Shown: in pieces, positions 29,079-36,862 of the stretch | How positions within the stretch are numbered: the stretch's first letter is position 1 | Layout: every line of letters starts with the position of its first letter | NCBI RefSeq assembly: GCF_016595795.1 | Contig: NZ_JAENHN010000048.1 | Coordinates: 186,001-250,000, forward strand | From: Clostridium yunnanense | Lineage (GTDB): Bacteria > Bacillota > Clostridia > Clostridiales > Clostridiaceae | Length of the DNA: 64,000 bases | Reading direction: 5' to 3' | Program-made: the position numbers and the translations under genes | The notes under the pieces: model-generated | Databases searched by the model: none | What the model saw: the letters and a program-made list of their open reading frames with translations, nothing else | What the model was told of the DNA's origin: nothing

Positions 29079-29375
29079 TTATTGCATTCCTTCAAAGAAT
29101 TCAATATTCTTGCTATCTGCTGTAAGCTTAACTACAGCTTTCTTGAAGTCAGCTCTCTTTCCGATGTGAACGCCAACTCTCTTTGTTTTTCCTTCAAATC
29201 TCATAGTTTTAACATCTTCAACTGTTACGCCGAAAACTTCTTCTACAGCTTTCTTTATTTGAACTTTGTTTGCTGTTTTATGAACTATGAAGGTGTATTT
29301 TTTTTCTGCCATTATTGCCATACTCTTTTCAGTTATAACTGGCTTTCTTATTATATCATGGCTATTTAAATTCAT
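29079..29375 (-). CDS. rplW: 50S ribosomal protein L23 (uL23)
   Basis: Tunnel-exit protein and trigger-factor/SRP docking site. The 98 residues contain [20 protein letters not shown] and [20 protein letters not shown]. Its ATG overlaps the rplD stop (TAATG), so it is coupled to rplD. Confidence 0.98.
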   Translation of the reverse strand: MNLNSHDIIRKPVITEKSMAIMAEKKYTFIVHKTANKVQIKKAVEEVFGVTVEDVKTMRFEGKTKRVGVHIGKRADFKKAVVKLTADSKNIEFFEGMQ

Positions 29376-29995
29376 TATGCGTACACCTCCTCAATCTTAG
29401 CTACTGCATCTTTAGTGATCACTAGCTTATCATATTTTAATAAATCATACACATTGATATTATTCACAGGAATTACTGCAACTCCAGGAATATTTCTTGC
29501 TGATTTATATACATTTTCGTTTGATTCAGCTGTTACTATTAATGTCTTCTTTGCTTCTAAAGCATTTAAAAGACCAATAACTTGCTTTGTCTTTGGAGCT
29601 TCGAAATCTAAGCCTTCAAGAACTAATAAGCTGTTATCAACTACTTTGCTGCTTAATGCAGATTTCATAGCAACTCTTCTCATAGTCTTAGGTATAGATA
29701 CTCTATAACTTCTTGGCTTTGGTGCAAATACGATACCACCGTGTGCCCATTGTGGTGATCTAGTTGAACCCTGTCTTGCTCTACCAGTTCCTTTTTGTCT
29801 CCATGGCTTTATTCCACCACCTGAAACTTCAGCTCTTGTTTTAGCTGATTGAGTTCCTTGTCTTTTATTAGCAAGCAATGCTACAACTACTTGATGCATT
29901 GCATGTTCATTTATTTCAACTCCGAACACATTTTCATTTAATTGGAAATCTCCAACCTTTTGTCCTTCTTTATTAAATAATCCTACTACAGGCAT
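29375..29995 (-). CDS. rplD: 50S ribosomal protein L4 (uL4)
   Basis: Tunnel-constriction protein and known S10-operon autoregulator in enterobacteria. I prefer the second ATG at 29995, 7 nt after GGAGG, giving 206 residues beginning [15 protein letters not shown]. The extended loop reads [20 protein letters not shown]. It may also regulate this operon through the leader at 31043-31240, but that is untested. Confidence 0.97.
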   Translation of the reverse strand: MPVVGLFNKEGQKVGDFQLNENVFGVEINEHAMHQVVVALLANKRQGTQSAKTRAEVSGGGIKPWRQKGTGRARQGSTRSPQWAHGGIVFAPKPRSYRVSIPKTMRRVAMKSALSSKVVDNSLLVLEGLDFEAPKTKQVIGLLNALEAKKTLIVTAESNENVYKSARNIPGVAVIPVNNINVYDLLKYDKLVITKDAVAKIEEVYA

Positions 29996-30020
29996 CATTA
30001 TTCCTCCTTTCTACAGAAAA

Positions 30021-30650
30021 TTAACCCTTAACTGTGTTTCTTATAACTACAGTTCCTTTATTAGGACCTGGGATACCACCCTTTATTAGTATAAGATTCT
30101 TTTCAGGCATTACTTTTACAACTTCTAAATTAAGAACAGTTGTATTTTCAGCACCCATATGTCCAGGCATTTTCTTATTCTTAAATGTTCTTGATGGATC
30201 TGAAGAAGCTCCCATTGAACCAACAGATCTGTGGAACTTAGAACCGTGAGTCATTGGTCCTCTGTGTCCATTCCATCTCTTTATTGTTCCTTGGAATCCC
30301 TTACCTTTTGATATACCAGAAACATCGATTTTTTCTCCAACTTGGAATAAGTCAGCTTTTATTTCTTGACCTACTTCATAAGCTGATACATCTTCAAGTC
30401 TGAACTCTTTAAGACGTCTCTTTAATGCAACACCAGCTTTTGCAAAGTGTCCTTTCATTGGCTTGTTAACCAACTTTTCTCTTATATCACCGAATCCAAC
30501 CTGGATAGCTTCATAACCATCTTTTTCAGTAGTCTTCTTTTGAACAACTACACATGGACCAGCTTCAACAACAGTTACTGGAACAACCTTACCATTTTGA
30601 TCAAATATTTGAGTCATCCCAATCTTTTTTCCTAATATTGCTTTTTTCAT
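30021..30650 (-). CDS. rplC: 50S ribosomal protein L3 (uL3)
   Basis: Early assembly protein near the peptidyl transferase centre. The 209 residues begin [20 protein letters not shown] and contain [20 protein letters not shown] and [22 protein letters not shown] lies upstream. It is second in the S10 operon. Confidence 0.98.
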   Translation of the reverse strand: MKKAILGKKIGMTQIFDQNGKVVPVTVVEAGPCVVVQKKTTEKDGYEAIQVGFGDIREKLVNKPMKGHFAKAGVALKRRLKEFRLEDVSAYEVGQEIKADLFQVGEKIDVSGISKGKGFQGTIKRWNGHRGPMTHGSKFHRSVGSMGASSDPSRTFKNKKMPGHMGAENTTVLNLEVVKVMPEKNLILIKGGIPGPNKGTVVIRNTVKG

Positions 30651-30733
30651 GTGGTTACACCTCCTAAACTTATTAGCGGATTACTTTCAAGCAATCATAA
30701 TAGTTCAAAATCATAAAAACTTATAATCTAAAA

Positions 30734-31042
30734 TTAAAGCTTTATTTCGATATCTACACCTGCTGGAAGATTTAATCTCATTAATGCATCAACAGTTTTT
30801 GGTGATGGATTAACGATATCGATTAATCTCTTGTGAGTTCTGATTTCGAACTGCTCTCTTGAATCCTTATATTTGTGAACTGCTCTAAGAACTGTTATAA
30901 TGTCTTTTTCAGTAGGTAGTGGAACTGGTCCTGCAACCTTTGCTCCAGTAGCCTTAGCAGTTTCAACAATTTTCTCAGCTGATTGATCTAATATTGTGTG
31001 ATCAAACGCTTTTAATCTGATTCTTATTTTTTGTTTTGACAT
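30734..31042 (-). CDS. rpsJ: 30S ribosomal protein S10 (uS10)
   Basis: Head protein that also acts with NusB in antitermination. The 102 residues begin [20 protein letters not shown] and contain [20 protein letters not shown] and [20 protein letters not shown]. It opens the S10-spc cluster, preceded by a promoter and a ~200-nt leader. Confidence 0.98.
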   Translation of the reverse strand: MSKQKIRIRLKAFDHTILDQSAEKIVETAKATGAKVAGPVPLPTEKDIITVLRAVHKYKDSREQFEIRTHKRLIDIVNPSPKTVDALMRLNLPAGVDIEIKL

Positions 31043-31240
31043 TTGCTTTCCCTCCTTTTCATGTACGCATTACTTCTTACGCACAACAGCGGAACTTCTG
31101 TAAACTGCACCGGGTGTTTCGTACTTTTAGAAATAGTCATACAGATTCCCTGTCGTCGGATTCTAGATCCAGACATACTCATCAAGAATTACCGGGAAGT
31201 CCCGCAACCTCTTGATTCATCACTGTTTGCTTTACAACTT
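31043..31240 (-). ncRNA. Structured 5' leader of the S10 operon
   Basis: The ~200 nt between the promoter and rpsJ is much less AT-rich than other gaps in the window and folds locally: ATCAAGAG...TTCTTGAT encloses CGGGA-ctt-CCCG (31178-31218), and further GC-containing pairs lie downstream. No clear terminator T run is present, so control, if any, may act on translation or by another mechanism. A ribosomal-protein leader is the most likely role. Confidence 0.5.
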
Positions 31241-31244
31241 CTTT

Positions 31245-31273
31245 ATTATACTATGAATAAATTTGATTTTCAA
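31245..31273 (-). promoter_or_regulatory. Main promoter of the S10-spc cluster
   Basis: TTGAAA (31268-31273) and TATAAT (31245-31250) with 17-bp spacing on the minus strand. Between it and the tuf terminator (31274-31580) I see no gene I can support. Confidence 0.8.
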
Positions 31274-31580
31274 GCTTTTTTTATCTATTTAATTCATCTT
31301 TGCTAAATAATCTATTTATTATACTTTGTGAGAAATTTGTCTGCAAATTCTGTTAAATTACTACACATTTTCTTATTTTGCCTACTATCTATTTTTCTAT
31401 TCACTTTAATATGTAGAAAATCAAAATTATTAAGTATCTTTTCGCATCTACTTTTACTAATGTATATAAGAAGATTTGAGAATCATATATTTTCTTCTTT
31501 TTATTCTTTAGATTCGGAACGATTATTCTTTTATGGTTTTAAAGTTAGCCATCCCCAGAACTTACTTTATTGTAGCTTTT

Positions 31581-31628
31581 TTAAAAACAAAAAAATAGCA
31601 AGTAAAGACGTCTCTTTACTTGCTATTT
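31581..31628 (-). terminator. Strong terminator downstream of tuf
   Basis: A 16-bp perfect stem, AAATAGCAAGTAAAGA with its complement, 4-nt loop, then TTTTTTGTTTTT on the minus strand. It also overlaps the end of the short frame at 31616-31777. Confidence 0.9.
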
Positions 31629-31777
31629 AAGGCCTTTTTGAACTTATGAATCAATATTGCGCTTATCAATTCACGTTTAAGTATATACTCGAACCATTCC
31701 TTTACTCCAAATAACAATCCTAGTTTGCGCAAACTATTTTTATTATTCAGATTCAGGCATATTTCCCGAAAGTTCAA
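31616..31777 (-). pseudogene. Short unexplained frame or gene remnant downstream of tuf
   Basis: A 54-codon stop-free stretch on the minus strand beginning at a TTG without a binding site. The translation has a protein-like ending, LGLLFGVKEWFEYILKRELI then SAILIHKFKKALNSK and stop, with amphipathic basic character. It has no recognisable family. The stop lies inside the tuf terminator stem. It could be a chance frame, a remnant, or a small protein; I give it low weight. Confidence 0.25.
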
Positions 31778-31841
31778 CCGGTACTAAAGAAAAACAATTT
31801 ATTTAAATTATAATTTAATACTAATTAAATGTGTAAGACTA

Positions 31842-33035
31842 TTAGCCGATGATGCTAGTAACAACACCTGAACCTACAGTTCTTCCACCTTCTCTTATAG
31901 CGAATCTTAATCCTTCATCCATCGCTACTTGAGTGATTAGTTCAACGTTCATGTCGATGTGGTCTCCTGGCATAACCATTTCCATTCCATCTGGTAACTT
32001 GATTGATCCTGTTACGTCAGTTGTTCTGAAATAGAATTGTGGTCTGTATCCATCGAAGAATGGTGTATGTCTTCCGCCTTCTTCTTTCTTAAGTACGTAT
32101 ACTTGACCTACGAACTTGTTGTGTGGGTTTACTGATCCAGTTTTTGCTAATACTTGACCTCTTTCGATGTCTGTTCTTTGAACACCTCTTAAAAGAGCTC
32201 CTATATTATCTCCTGCTTGTGCTTCATCTAGTAACTTTCTGAACATTTCTATTCCTGTTACTACTGTCTTTCTTCTTTCTTCTGATAAACCGATTATTTC
32301 TACTTCTTCACCTACATGTAGTATTCCCTTTTCAACTCTTCCTGTTGCAACTGTTCCTCTACCTGTGATTGTGAATACATCTTCTATTGGCATTAAGAAT
32401 GGCTTATCTGTTGCTCTTTCTGGTGTTGGGATATAGCTATCTACTGCTTCCATTAACTCAGCGATACAAGCTGTTGCAGCTTCATCTGTTGGGTTTTCTA
32501 ATGCTTTTAATGCTGATCCCTTTATTACTGGAATGTCATCTCCTGGGAAGCTGTACTCGCTTAATAGTTCTCTAACTTCCATTTCAACTAATTCTAATAA
32601 TTCTTCGTCATCTACCATATCTGCTTTATTTAAGAATACTACTATATAGTCAACACCAACTCTTGATGCTAGTAGTATATGTTCTCTTGTTTGTGGCATT
32701 GGGCCATCTGCTGCGGATACAACTAGTATAGCTCCATCCATTTGTGCTGCTCCTGTTATCATGTTCTTAACATAGTCAGCATGTCCTGGACAGTCTACGT
32801 GAGCATAATGTCTGTTTTCTGTTTGATACTCAACGTGTGCTGTATTAATTGTGATTCCTCTTTCTTTTTCTTCTGGTGCCTTATCTATTTCGTCATACTT
32901 AAATGCTTCTGCAAATCCCTTGTTTGCTAATACTGATGTGATTGCAGCTGTTAATGTTGTCTTACCATGATCTACGTGTCCTATTGTTCCGATATTTACG
33001 TGTGGCTTATTTCTTTCAAATTTAGACTTTGCCAT
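31842..33035 (-). CDS. tuf: Elongation factor Tu
   Basis: GTPase that delivers aminoacyl-tRNA to the ribosome. The 397 residues carry G1 GHVDHGKT (19-26), G3 DCPGH (81-85) and G4 NKAD (136-139), with intact domains II and III. GGAGG precedes ATG. Codon use is strongly biased, as expected for a very abundant protein. It follows tRNA-Thr and sigH and is followed, after a terminator, by rpsJ. In Clostridia two tuf copies usually flank the rpmG-to-fusA block; only one is present here and the block is absent. Confidence 0.99.
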   Translation of the reverse strand: MAKSKFERNKPHVNIGTIGHVDHGKTTLTAAITSVLANKGFAEAFKYDEIDKAPEEKERGITINTAHVEYQTENRHYAHVDCPGHADYVKNMITGAAQMDGAILVVSAADGPMPQTREHILLASRVGVDYIVVFLNKADMVDDEELLELVEMEVRELLSEYSFPGDDIPVIKGSALKALENPTDEAATACIAELMEAVDSYIPTPERATDKPFLMPIEDVFTITGRGTVATGRVEKGILHVGEEVEIIGLSEERRKTVVTGIEMFRKLLDEAQAGDNIGALLRGVQRTDIERGQVLAKTGSVNPHNKFVGQVYVLKKEEGGRHTPFFDGYRPQFYFRTTDVTGSIKLPDGMEMVMPGDHIDMNVELITQVAMDEGLRFAIREGGRTVGSGVVTSIIG

Positions 33036-33096
33036 TGTGTGTTCCTCCTTTTTTAATTTGATAAACTTTGCCTAGCGTTTTGTAAATTCCAAAAAA

Positions 33097-33172
33097 TGGA
33101 GCTCACGAACGGGATTGAACCGTCGACCTCCACCTTACCAAGGTGACGCTCTACCGACTGAGCTACGTGAGC
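33097..33172 (-). tRNA. tRNA-Thr (GGT anticodon)
   Basis: A 76-nt cloverleaf on the minus strand with acceptor GCTCACG/CGTGAGC, D-arm AGCTCAGTCGGTAGAGC, anticodon stem-loop CACCTTGGTAAGGTG with anticodon GGT, T-arm GGTTCAATCC-type loop and an encoded CCA end. It lies 61 nt upstream of tuf and is probably cotranscribed with it. Confidence 0.96.
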
Positions 33173-33216
33173 AGTTTTATATAATATAATTGATATATAA
33201 CATATACCAATTATAA

Positions 33217-33245
33217 AGTTTACTACCATTAATTTTTTTTGTCAA
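33217..33245 (-). promoter_or_regulatory. Probable promoter of tRNA-Thr-tuf
   Basis: TTGACA (33240-33245) with TAAACT (33217-33222) at 17 bp. A better TATAAT at 33210-33215 lies 24 bp from this -35, so the exact -10 is unsure. Confidence 0.45.
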
Positions 33246-33263
33246 TATTTTTTGTATTTTGTA

Positions 33264-33902
33264 TTATTTAATATTTAAACATTTTTCTAACTTTCTTTTT
33301 ACTCTTTGCAGTGCATTATCTATCGACTTAGCCTGCCTATCTAAATCACAAGCAATTTCTTGATATGACTTGCCATCTAAATAAGACATAAGTACCTCCA
33401 TCTCAAGATCCGAAAGCACTCTTCCCATCTCTTTTTCAATATGAGTCATTTCTTCTTTGCTTATTATAAGTTCTTCTGGGTCTGTTATCTTTAGCCCAGC
33501 CAGTACATCAAGCAATGTTCTATCAGATTCTTCATCATATATAGGTTTGTTAAGGGAAACATAAGTATTTAGAGGAATATGTTTTTGCCTTGTTGCAGTT
33601 TTTATTGCTGTTATTATCTGCCTAGTGACACATAATTCAGCAAACGCCTTAAAGGATGTAAGCTTCTCAGGATTAAAATCCCTAATAGATTTATACAAAC
33701 CTATCATACCTTCTTGATAAATATCTTCTTTGTCAGCTCCAATAAGAAAATATGATCTAGCCTTTGTCTTGACAAAGTTTTCATATTTATTGATAAGATA
33801 CTCTTGAGCATTAGTATTACCCTTTTTGGCTCTAATTACTACTTCTTCGTCAGAAATTTCTTTAAACTCCCCAAAGCTATTATCTCTACCTCTCGTCTCC
33901 AC
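33264..33902 (-). CDS. sigH: RNA polymerase sigma-H factor (sporulation/stationary phase)
   Basis: Directs transcription of early sporulation genes. The 212 residues have a sigma-70 region 2 with LINKYENFVKTKARSYFL and DIYQEGMIGLYKSIRDFNP, and a region 4 helix-turn-helix YLDGKSYQEIACDLDRQAKS. It starts at GTG behind a GGGGGG site. The neighbourhood rlmB-rae1-sigH matches Bacillus, which supports sigH over other sporulation sigmas. Confidence 0.95.
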   Translation of the reverse strand: METRGRDNSFGEFKEISDEEVVIRAKKGNTNAQEYLINKYENFVKTKARSYFLIGADKEDIYQEGMIGLYKSIRDFNPEKLTSFKAFAELCVTRQIITAIKTATRQKHIPLNTYVSLNKPIYDEESDRTLLDVLAGLKITDPEELIISKEEMTHIEKEMGRVLSDLEMEVLMSYLDGKSYQEIACDLDRQAKSIDNALQRVKRKLEKCLNIK

Positions 33903-33974
33903 ACTATCCCCCCTTTAACCACTGATGCTACTTAAATAATTATAAATCAGTCAATCTTTCTAAGTCAAGTAAAA

Positions 33975-34484
33975 TCAACGACTCCTGCGTATTTTCTCAA
34001 GTTCTTCCAGTATTTTTTTATCTATACTATCTTCTAATAAGTTTTTTTGCTTCAGTTTACTTTTTTCTGTTTTTTTCCTTATCTTATCCTCAATAGATAA
34101 AACCTCGTTATAAAACTCTAAAGAAGACATCCTTACGGCACCTCTTTGAAAAATCGTTTGTTGTTCTAACCAGTCTGAAGTCACAACAAAAACCTCAACT
34201 TTTCTGCCTATGTTATTTATCATTCTCTCTATGTATGCATCAGCAGTTTCTCCGTCTTTAGTAAAGACCACAGTTACCATTCCTAATTTATCTTTCTTTT
34301 CCATATTTCCACCCACTTTGTGAGCATCAAATACTATAACTATCTTAGAAGATTTATAGCTTCCATAATTCTGCATAGTATCAATAAGCTGTTGCCTAGC
34401 TGATTCAAAACTATAATCTTTAATCTTATTTAAATTTGGCCAACTGTTTATAACGTTATACCCATCAATATATATTATTCTCAC
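33975..34484 (-). CDS. rae1: NYN-domain ribosome-associated endoribonuclease Rae1 (YacP)
   Basis: In Bacillus, Rae1 cleaves certain mRNAs in the ribosomal A site. The 169-residue protein has the PIN-like NYN fold with acidic residues in YIDGYNVINSWP and IVFDAHKVGG and the conserved TADAYIERMI and VVTSDWLEQQTIFQRGA. GTG start. It lies between rlmB and sigH in the conserved order. The C-terminal ~40 residues are highly charged. Confidence 0.9.
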   Translation of the reverse strand: MRIIYIDGYNVINSWPNLNKIKDYSFESARQQLIDTMQNYGSYKSSKIVIVFDAHKVGGNMEKKDKLGMVTVVFTKDGETADAYIERMINNIGRKVEVFVVTSDWLEQQTIFQRGAVRMSSLEFYNEVLSIEDKIRKKTEKSKLKQKNLLEDSIDKKILEELEKIRRSR

Positions 34485-34507
34485 AATATCACTCTACTCT
34501 TTTGAAA

Positions 34508-35392
34508 CTATTTCAAAAGTCTTGATTTCAATATTTCGTACATCATTATTCCACCTGCAACTGAAGCATTTAAAGAGTTTATTTTCCCTACCATCGGTAT
34601 CTTAACTAATTTATCACATTTATCTTTTGTAAGTTTAGACATACCTCTTCCTTCACTACCTATAATCAAAGCGCATGCGCCAGAAAAATCAGTTTCGTAG
34701 GAATATGAATCGCCGTCTATTTCAGCACCATATACCCATACACCAGCTTCCTTTAGTTCATCAATAACTGTATTTATGTTCGTAACCTTGGCAATCTTCA
34801 TATGTTCTATGGCACCTGCAGCTGATTTATACACAGTTGGAGTTACGCCAACATTTCTTCTTTTAGGAATTATTATCCCATGTACTCCAGAAAGTTCAGC
34901 AGTTCTAACTATTGATCCAAGGTTATGAGGATCTTCAAGTTCATCCAATATTACAATAAACGGCTTTTCACCTTTTTCTTCTGCGTATTTAAGTATATCT
35001 GCTACCTCTGAATATCTAAATGGAGTTACTATTGCAATTACCCCTTGATGTGCTCCTGTTTCACTAATTGAGTCTAGTTTTTTTCTATCCACTTCTTTAA
35101 TAACAACTTTCTTATCTTTGGCCATTGCAATAATCTTATTAATTGAACCTTCCATATTACCGCTAGCAATTAATATTTGTTCTATAGTTGTATCAGCCTT
35201 TAAAGCTTCGATAACTGCATTTCTACCTACTACTACATCTTCTCTAATAGGAGGATCTACTTCTCTTCTATCTTCTCTTCTATTTTCTCTCGTGTTCTTT
35301 TTTGCAATTTCATTCCTAACAAACTTATTATTATTTTTATAATCAGTCTTATTCTCGTTTTTATTATTGCTTTTGTTCATTCTTTGAGCCAT
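34508..35392 (-). CDS. rlmB: 23S rRNA (guanosine-2'-O-)-methyltransferase RlmB (TrmH family)
   Basis: A SPOUT-fold methyltransferase. The three family motifs are LEDPHNLGSIVRTAELSGV, IIGSEGRGMSKL and SLNASVAGGIMMYE. The first ~45 residues are an unusual Asn/Lys/Arg-rich, low-complexity extension before the VVGRNAVIEALK substrate-binding domain. AAGGAG lies upstream of ATG. It sits between thyX and rae1, in the order known from Bacillus (mrnC-rlmB-rae1) except for the inserted thyX. Confidence 0.92.
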   Translation of the reverse strand: MAQRMNKSNNKNENKTDYKNNNKFVRNEIAKKNTRENRREDRREVDPPIREDVVVGRNAVIEALKADTTIEQILIASGNMEGSINKIIAMAKDKKVVIKEVDRKKLDSISETGAHQGVIAIVTPFRYSEVADILKYAEEKGEKPFIVILDELEDPHNLGSIVRTAELSGVHGIIIPKRRNVGVTPTVYKSAAGAIEHMKIAKVTNINTVIDELKEAGVWVYGAEIDGDSYSYETDFSGACALIIGSEGRGMSKLTKDKCDKLVKIPMVGKINSLNASVAGGIMMYEILKSRLLK

Positions 35393-35422
35393 AAGTGTTT
35401 CATCTCCTTAAATCTTGTATTC

Positions 35423-36163
35423 CTATTTTCCTAAATATTTTTCCCTAACTTCAACTATTTTACCACAAGTCATCTTTCCTTCAGGACAAGCTCCCTTAAC
35501 GCAATTAGGACCAGCTTTTTTAAATAAAGTTGGACAAACTTTTTTAACTTCTTCAAGCATTTCATCTGCCATTGCCCTTATCTCCCATTGTGCTCTGTTA
35601 CAACATCTATGATGAAAGAAATTAATCAAACTTCTTGCATTCATAGTAAAAACTACTTTTGTCTCACAAGCATTCGGAAAAACATATCTTGCATCTTCAA
35701 TAGCCTTTTTCTCAGCGCTCTTTTCATCTATACCAGAATTTATGTAATTAGTCTTTAAGATTTCCACTAAAGAATCATAAGCCTCTTGGCTTTTTTCCAT
35801 AGCGTCTATGTATACTTCTTTTGCTTTTTCATCACTCTCTATACTTGGCGGTATTATATACTCAAATTGATTTAGCTTTACATATCTCTGACTTTGTTGA
35901 GAGTATGATGCTATTCTATGTCTTACTAATTGATGGCTTAAACTTCTAGACACACCTTCTACTCCAAATGTAAAAGATACATGCTCTATAGGTGATTCGT
36001 GTCCTATAGATACAAGCATATTTAAAAACTTATCTGTACTTTCTTCGTTTAGATTGTCCATAATAGAATCAATTCCAACTGAACTATAACAAAGTTTAGC
36101 TGCTGCTGCAATAACTTTCTCAGCCTCAGGTGTATATTGTATTAACTTAACTTTCAAACTCAA
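35423..36163 (-). CDS. thyX: Flavin-dependent thymidylate synthase ThyX
   Basis: Makes dTMP from dUMP using FAD, NADPH and methylene-THF. The ThyX motif RHRxxxxxxxS is seen in [11 protein letters not shown], with upstream [20 protein letters not shown] and downstream [13 protein letters not shown] prefer TTG at 36163, 8 nt after AGAGGAG; the GTG at 36172 lies in the binding site. It separates mrnC from rlmB, which are adjacent in Bacillus, so thyX is an insertion relative to that order. Confidence 0.94.
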   Translation of the reverse strand: MSLKVKLIQYTPEAEKVIAAAAKLCYSSVGIDSIMDNLNEESTDKFLNMLVSIGHESPIEHVSFTFGVEGVSRSLSHQLVRHRIASYSQQSQRYVKLNQFEYIIPPSIESDEKAKEVYIDAMEKSQEAYDSLVEILKTNYINSGIDEKSAEKKAIEDARYVFPNACETKVVFTMNARSLINFFHHRCCNRAQWEIRAMADEMLEEVKKVCPTLFKKAGPNCVKGACPEGKMTCGKIVEVREKYLGK

Positions 36164-36332
36164 AACTTCCACTCCTCTTAATATTATGGCTTATATAAAT
36201 AACCTTAAACAAACGTATCAATATTATCTTATTATTCTTCAACAATATAAAGCTTTTTTCAACTATACAAAGCCGCAAAAAGCTATCAACCTCTGAATTT
36301 CACTATAAATTCTTAACTTCTTATATTGTTAT

Positions 36333-36376
36333 GTTCTTAACGATATAACTATTTAAATAGCCATATCGTTAAGAAC
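36333..36376. repeat. 44-bp near-perfect palindrome between mrnC and thyX
   Basis: GTTCTTAACGATAT pairs perfectly with ATATCGTTAAGAAC around an inner CTATTTAAATAG palindrome, with one AA/CC mismatch pair. No T tract follows on either strand. It lies in the 220-bp mrnC-thyX gap; the rest of the gap has nothing I recognise. Confidence 0.7.
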
Positions 36377-36384
36377 TTATAATT

Positions 36385-36801
36385 TTAAGGATTAATTACC
36401 TGCACACTTCTATTCAAAACATAAAGCAATCTTTCTTTATCTCCTATAAGAAATAAGTACCCAACTAACGCTTCAAATCCAGTGGCTGCTCTATATTCAA
36501 TAACATCTGCATTTTTAGGAACTGTTGCCGACTTAGCATTTCTTCCTCTTTTAAAAATATAAAACTCGTCTTCACTAAGCTCTGATTCCAAAGCTTTCAT
36601 AATTTCGCTTTGACCATGAGCTTTTACATATTGAATAGCTTTAACATGAATTTTATGTGCTGATAATTCCTTGTTTTCTAGTAATATATAATTTCTTATA
36701 AAAACTTCATAAACCCCATCTCCTACAAATGCTAATTGAAGTGGGTTTAATCTCCTAGCCTCTTCTTTAGTTAATTTTTTATAAAGTAAATCTTCTAACA
36801 T
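36385..36801 (-). CDS. mrnC: Mini-ribonuclease III
   Basis: Matures 23S rRNA in Firmicutes. It has only the RNase III catalytic domain, 138 residues, with LNPLQLAFVGDGVYEVFIRN carrying the acidic residue Asp28, and a second acidic patch near AATGFEALVGYLFL. No double-strand RNA-binding domain follows, as expected. AAGGAG precedes ATG. Confidence 0.93.
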   Translation of the reverse strand: MLEDLLYKKLTKEEARRLNPLQLAFVGDGVYEVFIRNYILLENKELSAHKIHVKAIQYVKAHGQSEIMKALESELSEDEFYIFKRGRNAKSATVPKNADVIEYRAATGFEALVGYLFLIGDKERLLYVLNRSVQVINP

Positions 36802-36862
36802 GTAATCTCCTTAAAATTGTGCTTTAAATAAGCTTATTTTGGACTATTCAGATATCTTCGTA

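Noticed and set aside
31328-31630. 100-codon plus-strand frame between the S10 promoter and the tuf terminator
   Set aside because: No binding site, low-complexity Leu/Phe/Ser composition typical of AT-rich antisense sequence, and it runs through the tuf terminator stem.
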